This document shows positions 20,603-33,399 of a stretch of DNA of 64,000 nucleotides, piece by piece. This stretch comes from Liquidambar formosana (lineage: Eukaryota; Streptophyta; Magnoliopsida; Saxifragales; Altingiaceae), in assembly GCA_039720395.1 (NCBI GenBank), contig CM077831.1, positions 16,608,982 to 16,672,981 on the forward strand, in the 5' to 3' direction. Numbering within the stretch: the stretch's first letter is position 1; each line of letters begins with the position of its first letter. The notes beneath the pieces were generated by a model. The model did not search any database. It saw nothing but the letters and a program-made list of their open reading frames with translations, and was not told the origin of the DNA. Position numbers and translations under genes: made by a program.

Positions 20603-23600
20603 ACTTGTTATTGTTCTCTACATAAAAATGAGATTTTTTTTTCTTGGGTTCAAAGAGGTTATAATAACATGCTACTCTTCTCTACATAAAAATGAGTGTT
20701 TTTTTTTTTTTTAGATTGAAAAGGTTGTAAAAATGAACCATGGTTCTTATCAAATGTTTGGGATCTTGGGATGAAGGTTGGAGGTGGTGAAAATTGGGTC
20801 AACTCATTAAGTCGAGTAATTGTGAATAGAACTCAAAAAGATGAATTTATTGGTTGGCAGATATGAAAAACTATTCAATGGGGACAACGACAAGATAAAT
20901 ATATGGTATTTTGGTGAGAGAAAGATAATTTCATTCGTTTGGTGTCAAAAAGGGTTATAAGGTTAATGAATTTTTTTATGGAGCTTTTGTTAAAAAGCTC
21001 TTATAACATAGGGTTTTTATAATATAGGGTTATCGCCAAAAATCCCTTGATATATATAAGGAAATAGGCAAGATTCTTGGTTACATTAAAATACATAGCC
21101 AAGTTGCAGTAGTCGACTTGGAAATAAAAAAATAAAAAAAAACAAAAAGTTAGCTACAGCATTTTCTTAGTTTGAAAATATGTTGTGATCCTGTGGATCT
21201 GCAATCGAAGGCAGCTACCTTAAAGAGTGAGTCTTCCATATAACTATGATCAACATGATCACGTAGTAAGAGTAAAGTAAAGTGAAATTATGGGGTCAAA
21301 AGCAAGCTAATTAAGATTATAATATTAATGGTTTATTTATTTATTTATTTATTTATTGTGACAATTGATAGAATTTTCTTATACCCTTAACCCCTAATAT
21401 CAATAAATGAGTATCAATGCTTTTCCAAAAACTCGAACCCAAGATCTTTCACTCAACAAATGAGAACAATACAATTAGACTAACATGTCATTAGCTTATA
21501 ATATTAATGGTTTACTAGGTACAAAAATGAAAATAAAGATTAATCATATTGCTAAGAAGAAAATAGAGGTGTTCGCCAAAGGTTATCATTTCGACTTCTT
21601 GCAAAATCGTAACCTCTATGAGAATAAAGCGTTTCACATAAATCGCTAAGAAAATAATTTGGGTTGAAATTTCGGTGGGAGTAAAACCTAAAATACCCCT
21701 AATCATTTTTTTTTTTTTTTTGGGTGTGTTTTTTGTTTAAGCAATTGAATTAATGTTTAATTAATTAAACTTCAACATATCATTCACATATCGATACATG
21801 ATTTAAAGATATATTTGGTATACTAGACTAAAAGGTTAGATAGGATGAAATTATTAGATGAAGGAAAAGTCTTTGGTTGCCAAGGATTATCTCAAATGGA
21901 GACAACGTGTTGTGATTCTGTGAACTAAGAACTAAAAACTTTCAAGAGCCTCCATTCTCTTCTTTGGAAAAATTACTTTTTAATAATCACTTCTCAATGT
22001 AATACCAAAAAAAGGATATTGCCTATCAACTTATCACAAATTGATTATATATATGCTTCAAAATAACTACTAAATTCCTTTTTTTGATATTATATGTGAA
22101 AGTGGTTACCAAAAGATAATTTTCCCACTCACCCTAAAAAAAAAAAAAAAAAAAAAAAAAGGAAAACAACGAGGGTAATTTCCCCTAAAAAAATTATCTA
22201 AGTTTGTGGGGGCACGTATCCCCAAAAGCCTATGCTCCTATTGGTTTTTTTTTTTTTTTTTTGTTTGTTTGTTTAAAATAGGAAAGATGGTCTCTTGGAT
22301 ATTTTTTTATCTCCTTTTTTTTTTTTTAAATGGTATAATATCCTATGATAAAAATATATTACCTCCTTCACGGGTTTATTATCTCTCACATATGGAGGAT
22401 ATGATATATCCATCCTACGGATATTGATCGTATCGGGATTCTTTGAAAAAGCACCTAATACATGAAAAATTATATTTTTATCTTCTATGCAACCTATATG
22501 ATATACCAAACATAAGCTTTGATCATGTGCCGGATATCCTATTCGATTACGACTGTCTGTGAGCAAAATACGCGCGCGGGTGAATGCGCACGTGTCACTC
22601 ATAAATAACCGTAATCGAATGGGATATTTCGAGATATTCTACACATGATCAACCTGGCCTATACCAAACAAAACCTAAAGAACGATCTTATAAAAGAAGT
22701 GCAAATAGATGTGTTAGACTGAACCAACAAGAGAATTTGTCCACGTTGTAGCCAAAATTTCCTTGCACTTGAGTACTTGACCTTGATGAGGGAGGGGGTG
22801 TAGCTTAAATTTCCTTGCACACACCCAGCATAGACGGAGTGGTGTCCCGGCAATAACGTTGGCTTGCTTACACAAGCGTGCTGACAACACCACCACCTGA
22901 CGGCTGACCCAGTCATCCGCACCTATTCGACCTTTGGTATATCTAGTCAAAGATTGTCTCACCTAAAGTTATAAAATAAGGTTTTTTTTTTTTTTTTTTT
23001 CAACCACCGTCCATGCGTCTGGATATATGTTTTTGCATAAGTGGTCCCATTGCTTCTTAAATATTTTCTCCACCACCCCAAACATCTCCATACTGCCTAG
23101 CCCTATCAAAATAGTTTACTTTTCTGGAATTATTGCTACTGATGATGCATGACATCCACTCATCCAGGTCCAATCTTTTATTTTGCCGGCTCAGATTATC
23201 TACATACAATATTTAAATTTTTCTACGCCGCCAAAGATTTTTCAACACCTGTTTGCGCCACGAAGCATTCAAAGTTGCCTTTTCCAAATTTTTTTTTTTT
23301 ATTCTTTGGTGCAAATCCAAATTTTTCTTTGGCAGCAAAGCTTTTTTTTTTTTTTTTTTGGGTATTAGTTTCGAAAGCACCACCCAAACACCTCCTTTCT
23401 TTTTATATTTTATTTTTTTTTTTTTTTTTTTTTTTTGGTTGTCTTGTTAGTAGGCAACCAACCTTTTACAATCCCATTAACAAATTGACTTGTTGACCTG
23501 GCCAATGATATGAGAAAATTACATCAATATCACGTCACCAAAACATATTTTTTAATTAAGATAGGTAATATGCTAACGTGAAATTGTGAGATGCCATACC

Positions 23601-24600
23601 CCTAATGGCAGTGTGCTAACATTAGGGGTTAATGTCTCCTCTTAGATTAGTCTAATGTACCTGTAATCCACTAATGCGTAAAATACAACTCTCAATGTAG
23701 GATTGATATAAGTCATATCGATCAGCATGCATGTACTCACTTAGTCATCATCTTAATATATATATAACACATAATATTAGGGCTAATCAAGAGTATGTTG
23801 TAGATTACTCAAACTTGACTCAATAAATTGACAAGCTTAATAATAAGGTTTAAGCTTGACTCGTTTATTTTACAAGCGAGTTTGAATAAGATTTTTACCG
23901 ATTTAATTTTAATCCAAGCCTAAGTAGTTTGGCTTGTGTTACTTCTCATATAAAACATCTTAAACAGATAAACACAAAACTAGCACAACAAATTAACTCG
24001 TGTTAATTTGTTGTACAAGCTAGCCACTTAAAAGCTCCAAAAATAATTAGGAAAATAAAAAAAGAAAAGAAAGAAAGACAAGGTGAAGTTGTGTACAATA
24101 TGCTAGCATGGTTGCCCCGTATGTTAGATACACGGAAGATCATTATCTAACATATATTAATATGCCTAATTCTATTTCTAGTTATTTGCACGAAACAACC
24201 TCTCCAGTATAGCACTTGACCCAAAACGAGGATTTTATCTGATGCATATTTATATAAGACATTTAATTGGTCCATTTGATTAGTCATGGATTCATGAACG
24301 ACGCTTGTGTGCGTTGAATCATCATGTATACTAGAGACAATTCTAACAATTATCTCAAAATAACTAGTTTCGCAGTTATTTCCTTTCGTCAAAAAAGACT
24401 CAACTTTTCTCTGAAGTGTGAAGTATGTAGAAGAATCTGATAGCTTTAACACCGCCCAAGACCCATTGGTCATTGGTACAGGGAGTCACGTAATCAAGCA
24501 ATTCTACATTCCAAGTCAGAGCGTGCTCTATACGCTCTGCAAAGCTGCAGGTAGCAGTCATCATGCATTTATCTAGAACCATGTTCAACGAAACCACACA
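20603..24600. other. Long duplicated spacer, no gene
   Basis: AT-rich and colinear with 33673-38950 apart from insertions in unit B. It holds (ATTT)n at about 21333-21357, long poly-A/T tracts (22138-22160, 22243-22262, 22983-23000, 23341-23360, 23411-23436) and many small open frames without domains. Position 21392 is the empty site of the unit B Helitron. Confidence 0.65.
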
Positions 24601-24886
24601 CCAAAATTGAATTTGACTCAAAAATCACTTCCGTTATTAGAACACAGGATGAACCCACAGACCACTCTCTCGTTTACCTCATAATAAAAGGTTGACACGA
24701 TGTCGATTCACGTACCCTCTCCATCCTCCCAGCGCTGGTTCAATGAAACACTAGAGAAATTACGTATCTGTTTCTATCTCCTTCTCTCCAACTTCCTCGT
24801 TAAGCCCTTATCTATATATATATACAACCACGTACGTAGCACCAAAACTCTCACAAAAAACACAAACACACGCATCAAATTAAAAT
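24601..24886 (+). promoter_or_regulatory. Promoter and leader of C2 copy 2
   Basis: Homologous to 38957-39256. A TATA-rich stretch (ctatatatatataca, about 24812-24826) lies some 60-75 bp upstream of the ATG, followed by an A/C-rich leader. One intact TTGAC W-box core (about 24613) is present where copy 3 has two in tandem. Confidence 0.55.
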
Positions 24887-25174
24887 ATGGCTAACACGCC
24901 ACGCACGTTAGAGATCACAGTCATATCCGGCGAAGGCCTACGTCTCAACCATAACCGGCCAGTCAAGAAGAACGCATTCGTCATCGTTCGAGCCGACCCG
25001 TACAATCCTTGTACGACAAGGATGGACACAGAAGGAGGAAGCCACCCATCGTGGAACGAGAAGTTCGTTGTGGATGTTCCAATGCATGCAGGGTTCATTA
25101 CTATGGAAGTGCAGTGCAAGACTTCTTTGGGTAACAAAGTGGTCGGGACGGCAAGAGTTCCGGCCTCGGATTTC
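24887..25174 (+). CDS. C2-domain protein, BAP1/BAP2-like, copy 2 (cut by assembly gap)
   Basis: The first 96 codons are intact and nearly identical to C2 copy 3: MANTPRTLEITVISGEGLRL, then PSWNEKFVVDVPMHAGF, ending ARVPASDF at the gap. Residue differences from copy 3 include G/C after ISxE and N/K-H/R before NRPVKK. The remainder, including the tail, is not seen. Sequence after the gap does not read as C2, so either the gene continues inside the gap or it is interrupted by an insertion. Role as for the family: membrane-associated regulator of defence and cell death, inferred. Confidence 0.8.
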
Positions 25175-25274
25175 NNNNNNNNNNNNNNNNNNNNNNNNNN
25201 NNNNNNNNNNNNNNNNNNNNNNNNNNNNNNNNNNNNNNNNNNNNNNNNNNNNNNNNNNNNNNNNNNNNNNNNNN
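25175..25274. other. Assembly gap (100 N)
   Basis: Exactly 100 N, the usual placeholder for a gap of unknown size, falling within C2 copy 2. Confidence 0.99.
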
Positions 25275-25575
25275 AGAGTGGGAATGGAATGAGAATAGAC
25301 ATTCTATCTCAATATTTGATAAGGGGTGGTAATTAATGGAATGAAAAAGTAAAGGTGGGATCCATTTTAAATAATTTTACTCTTTGAAATGAGTGAATAA
25401 CTATTCTCTTAGTTTTGAAAGGAATGGTTATTTTTTCATTAGAGGGAATAAACCCCTATAAGGGAATAGTCATATCATTTTATTGTGCAATCAAACACTC
25501 ACCCTTTTTTTTTGGGGAATGGAATCATTATTCCATTCTCTCCTTCATTCCCTCGTAACAACATAGCCTGAGAGG
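25275..25575. mobile_element. Possible MITE fragment abutting the gap
   Basis: The stretch starts GGGAATGGAATGAGAATAG and ends with GGAATGGAATC...CCATTCTCTCCTTCATTCCC, so complementary GGAATGG/CCATTC motifs sit at its two ends. It is absent from the matching place in unit A and precedes the resumed homology near 25565. The left terminus lies in the gap, so class and target duplication cannot be read. Confidence 0.35.
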
Positions 25576-25665
25576 AAAAAGAAAACCTCAAAATAAACCA
25601 AAGACCAAAAAGTTAGGAGGTGTTCTTCGAAACAAAAAAAAAACAAGTTAGGAGGTGAAATGAAA

Positions 25666-26081
25666 CAGTGGCGGCTCTAGAGATGCCAAACTTTGATTAA
25701 TACCTAGAATTTTATCCTAATTCAACTATCAAAAAAGTTTTACAACAAAAGAAAAAACAAAGTACCAAAAAAAAAAAAAAAATCAAGTGACTACAATAAT
25801 TAATCAAATGAGAAGTCAGAGAAAGAGTATAAAATCCTATTGCTCAAAAAAAAAAAAAAAAAAAATCCTATGAGTAGGGCCAAATTTGTATCCTGAAGAA
25901 TTTATGTCGGTAGAAATATACAGCGCAAAAAAATGTGACTAATAACATAAGGGCCCAAAAAGGAAAAAAAAAAGTCAGAAGGGACAAATTTGTCCAAAAA
26001 TTTTAGGTGGAAAATATTTTTCAAAAGGAAAATTCAAAAGGGCCAGGTGACCCCACTAAGTCACACTTGGCTCCGGCCGTG
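25666..26081. mobile_element. hAT-type MITE, unit B copy
   Basis: Starts CAGTGGCGGCTCTAG, ends CTCCGGCCGTG; the duplicated counterpart of 17001-17384, slightly longer through poly-A growth. Confidence 0.75.
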
Positions 26082-26269
26082 AAGTGAAGCTGACGTTCAA
26101 AGTAAATTGCATTGGAATCACAGATATTTCTTGCAGACTATTCCCGGGGTGGTCGAGGAAGAAGAAAAAGAAGTTCGTAGAAGTAAATTCGAGGTGCACC
26201 AGAGAATAAGTTCAAACAATAACTCTTGACGATAGCCAAGTTTAAGTATAAGAATCATGAAAGAAAGTA

Positions 26270-26507
26270 CTCCTTCCATTCTTATTTTATTGGCTATCTT
26301 TTCTTTTTAGAATGTTCCAAATTATGTTTCATTCAAAAAGTAAATGATTCTTTTGATTTGATTTCCTAAAATACCTTTCTTCATGAAATTTTATTTGAAA
26401 ATTTTTGAATATTAAAACACATATGTTTGATGTGAAAACATTTAATAGGCTTTCCAAAAAAAAAAAAGTGATTTTTCAAAAGTGACAGTCACTTAGAAAC
26501 GGAGGGA
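26270..26507. mobile_element. Stowaway-like MITE, unit B copy
   Basis: Counterpart of 17539-17816, about 40 bp shorter through an internal deletion; ends CTCCTTCCATTC and AAACGGAGGGAT. Confidence 0.65.
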
Positions 26508-27303
26508 TATCATTTTCATCTTCTTCATTTTATGAAGCTGTTCATGGTGTTGAAGTAGGGATAAAGTATGTGGCATTGCCTAAATCATTTTTGGGATTCC
26601 TCATGCATCCGATACCTAATATATATGAAGGATTCCATGAGGGGTGCCGACACAAGTTTTTTCGCTGATTTTATATATTTGTTTTCTTTTTTTTTTTCTT
26701 TTTTATGACGAGAAACTCTTTGGGCAAACCCCGGGCGCATATAAGAACCCCACAACTCATATGAATAAAGAAAAATCAAAATCCAGAGAACCATAAAAAA
26801 CCTTGTTTGGTGTGACCTAAAGAGGATAGCAGAGTTGAAATCATAATCTCTGCTTCCAAAGACGGGATCCCTTGCCAATTACCTATCCCTTAGGTTTACT
26901 TTTTCACTGTCTTTTTATCAAGTATTTTCTCGATAGATGAAGGAAGCTAGGAGGAATTTTATTTATTATTTTTTTCACACCAATTTCAAAGCTAATTTAG
27001 AGGGTTTTGTCACCTTTCACTTGAAAAGAATGCTAAACATACTGAATATTTTTTTCCCACAATTTTTCACTGATTAGTTGTGGCAATGACAAGTTCAAAA
27101 TTAATAAACTCTTCTCCTTTGAATTCAAAGCAAAAAAGTCGGTGCAAGTGCACTTATTTTTTTTTTTAAGTTTTAGGCCAAGACCTTTGCATACCCTAGG
27201 TTGTTATTGGGGTGTGCGGAACATGCCATTAGGTCCAGGATCATTGACATGAATATTCAATGAATTGAATGTAGCACATCCCTTATGGTTCTTTCTTTGT
27301 ATG
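26508..27303. other. Duplicated non-coding spacer
   Basis: Colinear with 17819-18605 of unit A. No gene seen. Confidence 0.6.
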
Positions 27304-27791
27304 TGTGTGGGATATTCATGACCAACGAATGAGGCTATAACCAGTGGCGGATCCAGGAATTTATGCTAGGGGGGGCGACTTTCTTGGATGTAACTGTGTT
27401 TTTTTTTCCCTCTTTCTAACTCTATAAATTAAATAATCATTTGAAGTAGCCTTCTATATACAATAAAATTAATAAGAACAAAGAAAATTTTTTGAACTTA
27501 ATAATTAATACAAAAACTTAAATATTCATTGATAATTTCTTTTTCTTTTTTTATAAAGTAAAGTATGTATTAAACCAAAAATGGGCATAACCCAAGGATA
27601 TGAGACATATATAAGCACTGACTAGGAGCCTTAGCTAAAACTTTAGGAACTCTACGTACAAAAGAAATAAAAGAACACTTACTAGTACTAGTGTACGTGA
27701 CAACAAAATCACCAAAAAAGAGTCTTTACAAAAGACAACTTGAGGTCAAAATCAAAGTTTCTACCCCATCAAAAGTTCTTACGTTCCTACT

Positions 27792-30110
27792 TTATAATTG
27801 TCCCCGACGAGTCTTCATGTTTTGAAAGCGTTGAATGATAATTTCATTATCAATGCTATCAAAAATATCTTTTTCAATATATACAACCAAACTATTATTC
27901 ATCCATTCATCTCCCATTCGGTTACGCAATGGACTCTTCACAATCTTCATAGCAGAAAACACCCTCTCCACTGTAGCAGTTCCAACGGGTAGAATCAATG
28001 CCAATGTCACAAGCAAGTACATTAAAGGATATACTATGTCTTTCTTAGTTTGAACCATTTTTGAGCTAGATCACCAATCCCTTTCAATCCTGAAAATTCA
28101 CTGCTAGAATGCATATCAATAATATAAGTCCCAAGTTGATTCTCAAGTGCCACTAACTGCACTGCAGAAAATTCTTTTGGATAAAGTTGGGCAAGGCGAA
28201 TTAATTTTTGCTTGTCAAAAGTAGAGAATGAATCCTTTGGACTTAGACATGCCACACAAATAAGCAACTCAGTGTTCACCTCAGTGAAACGACTATTTAG
28301 TTCTTGAAGTTGCGAATCTATAATAGCATAAAAAAACTCCACACGATAGTGATGTAGGTTTGTGATTACTTGAGCATTACGTCGTGGTCGCCCTGGAGTT
28401 ACAAATATATCATCCATAGTGGGAACAACTATACTATGTTTGCTACAAAAAGAAGAAACTTGATCGAGCAAAGATTCCCACCCATTCTCCCTCATTGTTT
28501 GCAATCGTTGCTTAGCTATTTCAACCAAAGCCATAGCATTTACAATATCTTGGTCTTTCCTTTGTAATGCTTGTGACAATTCATTTGTAATTCCCAATAT
28601 CTCTTTCATTAAATGTAGATGAAATACAAATTCAAATGATTGCAATGAATCCAATAGAGAACTTGCATCACCTTTTTGATCTCTATCCGAGCCATCTTCT
28701 GTGATTACTTGAAGAACATCAATTACAGATGAAAACATGATATGCAAGTTGACCAAAGTACCATAATGTGAGCCCCAACGTGTATCACTAGAACGAATAA
28801 GGCTAGTTTCCTGATTTAGTCCCCGTCCACTTGAAAGCTCGCCTTTCTCAAGTGCTTGCATAACCATGGTAGCTTGTTTCTCTCGAAGTATATCACGACG
28901 TTTACACGAGGCTCCAACAGTATTCACTACACTACCAACCAAGTGGAAGAACAAGGCAATTCTTTCATGATTCTTTGCCACAGCCACAAGAGTCAATTGA
29001 AGTTGGTGAGAAAAACAATGAATATAAAAGGCACATTCATTCTCCTTCATAATAAGCGTTTTAAGACCATTCAACTCACCTTGCATACTACTAGCCCCAT
29101 CATAACCTTGCCCACGCAACCTAGATATGCTCAATCCATGTCGGGAAAATAATTCTTTGATAGCAGTTTTGAGAGAAAGGGCAGTGGTACTAGTAACATG
29201 TTCAATACCCAAAAATCAATACAACAGCCATTTGCTCCTTAGTTGATATGTCACGAGATTCATCAACCAAGACTGAAAAAAATGAATCACCAATATCTCT
29301 AATAATAGCATTAATGGTTTCAACTGCAGCAGCACTTACAATGTCCTTTTGAATATAAGGTGCTGTCAATTTGTGATTTTCAGGAGCATTTTTCAATGCA
29401 ACTGCTTTGATTTCCTCATTATGATCTACAAGAAAATGCAAAAGCTGAAGAAAGTTTCCTTGGTTGCTTGATTCTTCAGATTCATCATGACCACGGAATG
29501 GAAGCCCCTATCGTAGAAGAAATCGAATGCAATCTAGTGATGCAGTCAAGCAAGTTCGGTATTCTCTACTAGCTTGGTTCGAATGCTTAGAGAAAATTGT
29601 CTGAATATGTTGCTTTTGGTTCATTAAAGATTGACACTCATTCTAAGCATCGTTGTGTGCACTACCGGATTTTCCAACATGATCTCTTAACTTTTCCTTC
29701 TTCTTCCAATTCGAAAATCCCTTAGTAACAAATGAGTCACCACCAGCTTGCTGTCCAATATTTGGTTTAAAAAGGTAGCAACATAGGCAAAATGCAGCAT
29801 TTTTTGCTATGCTGTACTCTAACCAATTACCATACTCATTAAACCAAAGAGGGTTGAATCCTCGTGATGCATCTCCATACTTCTTTTTTGGAAAAGTATG
29901 GTTACGAGGCTGACAAGGACCCTTTAGCAAATATGCCCTTCGAATTTGGTCTCTATCATTGGCATTGTAATCTGAAATCCGAGGTCGTAGCCCCGGATCT
30001 GCAGGAAGATCATCCAAGTTGATATCTCCACTTCTTTTTAGAGAATCATCATTTCTCTTTGGAGGGGGCGACAACTCCGATGTTGACTTTCTCTTTAAAA
30101 AATTATTCAA
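27792..30110 (-). pseudogene. hAT transposase (TTF zinc finger / DUF4371 / hAT dimerisation type), broken
   Basis: N-terminal 155 residues (29643-30110) carry a TTF-type zinc finger (FNPLWFNEYGNWLEYS, CLCCYLF). DUF4371 follows, with the first catalytic Asp in VDESRDIS and the second in GYDGASSMQG. The C-terminal piece (27792-28058) has the hAT dimerisation motif with catalytic Glu in ATVERVFSAMK. Breaks: in-frame TAG at the end of the first block (29643-29645), another TAG near 29510, a deletion/frameshift at about 29212 (MAVVL joins ...GIEHVTST), and a one-base frameshift at about 28060 in an A-run. The family resembles plant 'zinc finger MYM-type 1-like' proteins. The catalytic triad residues remain, but no single product can be made. 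Confidence 0.92.
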
Positions 30111-31538
30111 GACAAAGTTTATATTTAAATTTACATGAGAACCGTGAACCTACTTAACACACTAACTCAATATTCTAATTATCTTCTAAACTCAACTATG
30201 GTTTGATTCTAAATTTATAAGTTTCTAAATTTTAATTACTGGATTCACATATAAGTGCTTCAATGCTTCATTTTCCAAAAACTCAACATTTGAAAATAGT
30301 ATATGCAATTATGCATAACAACATAAGACACTTGATGCAGCTAAAATAATAAATTATTTTTTAAAGCAAAACTGAAGAAAAAAAGCCAAATGAAACTTAC
30401 TTTTTTTACTCATTGCAAGCAGACAAGTAGTACACGAATTGCAAAACTGACTGATTGAGGACTTGAGTCAAGATGACAAATATATGAAGTATGATCTGCA
30501 AAACAAAATTTAAAGGAAAAAAAAAAAAAAAAAAAAGTAAACTCAGCAAATATGTGTGTATTTAAATAATACTAATATAAAATTAAAAAGGATATGAGTA
30601 ATGACTAATGAGATACATTAATACATATAATGCCAAACTAGCAATATGCCAAAAATTGCATCCCAATTGGGCAATTGGAATTAAATAAGCCATTATTGGT
30701 TCAGGACCACTCAAAAAGTTGCATCCTAATTAAATAAGCCAATATGCCAAAAGCTACATGCCAATTAAATAACATATAGAGTTAAAAACGGTGGAGTGGT
30801 GGACCATGCCAAAAGGAAAAAGCTGAAAAGCTTCTCTACCTTAAAGTCTTGATTCTTGAATCTTTAGTGTCGACTTGGTCCACTCGAGTCAAGGCTGCAA
30901 ACACCAAAATCCAAAGTTCAAACCCACCGAGCACTGGCTACTGTGATGAAACTGTATGATTGGTAAACCATGACTGATCAATAGTGATTTGGGGGGAAAA
31001 AATGACATACAGAAATTTGGGGGAAAAAAAAAATCAAACCCTAACCCTAGAATTATGAAAAGATAAGAGATAAATAGAGAATGTAAAAGAAAAATTGAGA
31101 GAGTATTAAACTATTAAAGAAGAGTTACCTTTGATTTTGGAGCCTTCGGTGGAGCCATGGAGCCGCACTCTGCACTCACGAGCCTTGGATTCTTGGAGGC
31201 GTCACTTTGCAAGAGAGTTGGAGAGTTTGGGCTTTGGAGACTTTTGGAGTCTTGGAGGCATCACTTGATTCACTTTACAAGAAGTCAATAAAGTGGTCGG
31301 GTGGGTTTTGATTTTTGAACACTCCAATAAATCAGGTCATGACACATGGGTGAAAGTGGCGAAAAAAAGAAAAGAGAAAGGAGTTAGGAGGGTCCAATTA
31401 TAAAATTAGAGGGGTCAAAAAAAAAATTCAGGGGGGTCAGATTTAAAAATGTTGGCATATATGTATAGTAAAAAAAAAATTTTCAATAGGTGAGGGGGGT
31501 CACCTGCCCCTCCTGGCACCCCCCTCCCTCCGCCCCTG
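30111..31538. other. Non-coding 5' region of the hAT element
   Basis: AT-rich, no ORF of note. A poly-A run occurs at about 30520. It probably holds the transposase promoter, read toward lower coordinates. Confidence 0.5.
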
Positions 31539-31970
31539 GCTACAACATGTGTGGCTCCTTAGTAATATGTTCAGGTAATTCGGTTGTCCTCAGTTTCTCG
31601 AGAAACACCCTCGGGTAAGCATGCCCTCGGGCCACCAGCGTCTTCGGGCCATTGCATCCTCGGTTGGTCGAAGCACCCTCGGGAAAGCATGCCCTCAGTT
31701 GAATGAACTCCTTCGGGCCACATGAGCATGTGTCTCTCACGTGCACCGAACTTGTCCTACTTCCCAGATCCGACAAGGGAAATCCGGCTGGGGTCAGAGC
31801 ACGCCCCCGAAAACTGAGTCAGGGGCAACAGCTGTCGACGATCAGACCTGTAGCCCCGAAATATCTACAATCTGGTTTGAAAACCCCCATCTAACCACAG
31901 TTAGTTCGAAACCCTAAATTGACCATGGTCAAGATAGAACATTAGCCCAACCTGGAATCTATTCTTGGCC

Positions 31971-31980
31971 TATAAAAGGA
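31971..31980 (+). promoter_or_regulatory. Putative TATA box of the solo LTR
   Basis: TATAAAAGGA about 350 bp before the LTR end, followed by a pyrimidine-rich leader. Confidence 0.45.
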
Positions 31981-32332
31981 ACATTATTCGCGCAAAAGAA
32001 GGCAAGTTCCCTTGACAAAAAACCCTAAAGATTCTCCTCTTCTTTTTGCTCTCTTTCTCTCTACACTGAGACTGACTTGAGCGTCGGAGGGTTTTAGACC
32101 GGGAAACCCCCGGTCTCCTTTAAGGATCCTCTTTGTTTTCAGGTCACTGTTCACCACAGCACCTAGCATTACTGTTCATCGGGCTACCTAGTGCTATTGT
32201 TCATTTGAAAGCCCAAGTGCTATCTCAGACTCTGCAACTTTCTCCGACCACTGTCACGCGATGCTTCGGATCGTCAGATCACCTTCTTTGAAGCGCTCCA
32301 CCAACTGTCCGGATTTTTCCTCGTACAGTATG

Positions 32333-33399
32333 TTACAATAACTACTAATGGTCCATTATGATGCTAGTTCAAGAAACTAAATGTTATTTCTCTTTTTTTG
32401 AGAAACATATTTGACTCTATAAAAATTGAATTCCAACTTCAATAGCAATCCTTCTTGTTTGGATGGAGGAAGTTTCATTGTGTGTAACGCCGGGACCAAG
32501 TCCAAAAAAGTGGGAACTTTGTTTTCTTTCAATAATATTATCGCCTTTTTATATATTTTTAAAAAAAAATTAAAAAAAAAAATAATAATGACCTCAACCC
32601 ACCAGAGGTCTGTCCCGATTAATCAAAATTTCCTTGCACTTGACCATATGTTCATGTAGGGAGTAGCTTAAATTTCCTTGCAAGTACCATGGAGTCTTTG
32701 TTTTTTGCGAACGCACAAGCCATGGAGTCGTGTCCCTGCACCTAACGCTGGCTTGCTTAGACAAGTGTGCTGACAACACCACATGACGGAAACCACATCC
32801 ATCCAAAAAAACATCTCCTTACTGATCAGAGTATACTTTTACACTTAGAAAATTTGGAAATGGTCCGATCTTTGTCGGCCCAGATCGATTATGCACGCCA
32901 CCAAAGATATAGCTAGAAAAGTCCAAAGCTGTAGAAGCAGAGGAGCATTCTACCTGTTACACGCACCATGACGCATTCAAAGTAGCCTTCAATTAGGGAG
33001 CCTACCCTCGTTTCGAAATAGCGAGATTTCCACACCTCCCCTCTTCGTCTCTCCTTAATTCCTTACCCTTGTGTTAGCCCAACTCTATTGGTTTCCAAAG
33101 CATTTTAGATTAATGAACGTACATCTTTCTTGAAAAATTAGCTAGGAAGAGTGACTATCATTAATAGCATACTAAATACAATGATGCTACTTGCCATAAT
33201 CTTCAAAACTTGTATTTTTGGAATCTATTCGCCTTAATCTTCAAAATAATATCCATTGTGATTAGCTAATTCTAATTTTTTTTTTTTTTTATAAAAAATA
33301 TATATATATATTTATGTTACTTCTTGCTCTCAAAGCAGAAACATGCAAATTATGCTATTAAATAATAATATGTTATTCTTTTGTTATTGTTAAATAGTA
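32333..33399. other. Duplicated non-coding spacer
   Basis: Colinear with 18606-18740 and 19300-20328 of unit A, lacking about 580 bp that in unit A include the RNase H-like remnant. No gene. Confidence 0.6.

Larger units (their letters stand above)
16930..25174 (+). repeat. C2-cluster duplication unit A
   Basis: The spacer downstream of C2 copy 1, through the promoter and 5' half of C2 copy 2, is colinear with 25565-39545. Matching landmarks are the hAT MITE (17001/25666), the Stowaway (17539/26270), the second Stowaway (20329/33400) and the C2 starts (24887/39257). Unit A carries a private SINE-like insert and a longer RNase H-like remnant. Unit B carries a private solo LTR plus hAT, a Helitron and a 325-bp hAT MITE. 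Confidence 0.9.
27342..31538 (-). mobile_element. hAT transposon, 4197 bp, nested in the solo LTR
   Basis: Terminal repeats CAGTGGCGGA... and ...TCCGCCCCTG, flanked by GCTATAAC (27334-27341) and GCTACAAC (31539-31546), an 8-bp target duplication with one mismatch, diagnostic of hAT. The transposase gene lies inside on the minus strand. About 1.4 kb upstream of it (30111-31538) and 0.45 kb downstream are non-coding. Confidence 0.93.
27304..32327 (+). mobile_element. Solo LTR (about 819 bp) split by a hAT transposon
   Basis: LTR sequence is 27304-27341 plus 31547-32327. It begins TGTGTGGGATATTC, ends CCTCGTACA, and is flanked by the perfect 5-bp duplication GTATG (27299-27303 and 32328-32332). 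Unit A has an uninterrupted 'ttctttgtatgttacaata' at this place (about 18595-18612), the empty site. TATAAAAGGA (31971-31980) supplies the LTR promoter in plus orientation. With no internal region it is solo. Superfamily undetermined. Confidence 0.85.

Noticed and set aside
22206..23496. Phe-rich open frames
   Set aside because: Translations of poly-T tracts.
24240..24600. Conserved stretch between units A and B with palindromic 'agcgt...acgct' that looked like a possible small RNA gene
   Set aside because: Conservation there is no higher than in the surrounding duplicated spacer, and no defined fold or promoter was seen.
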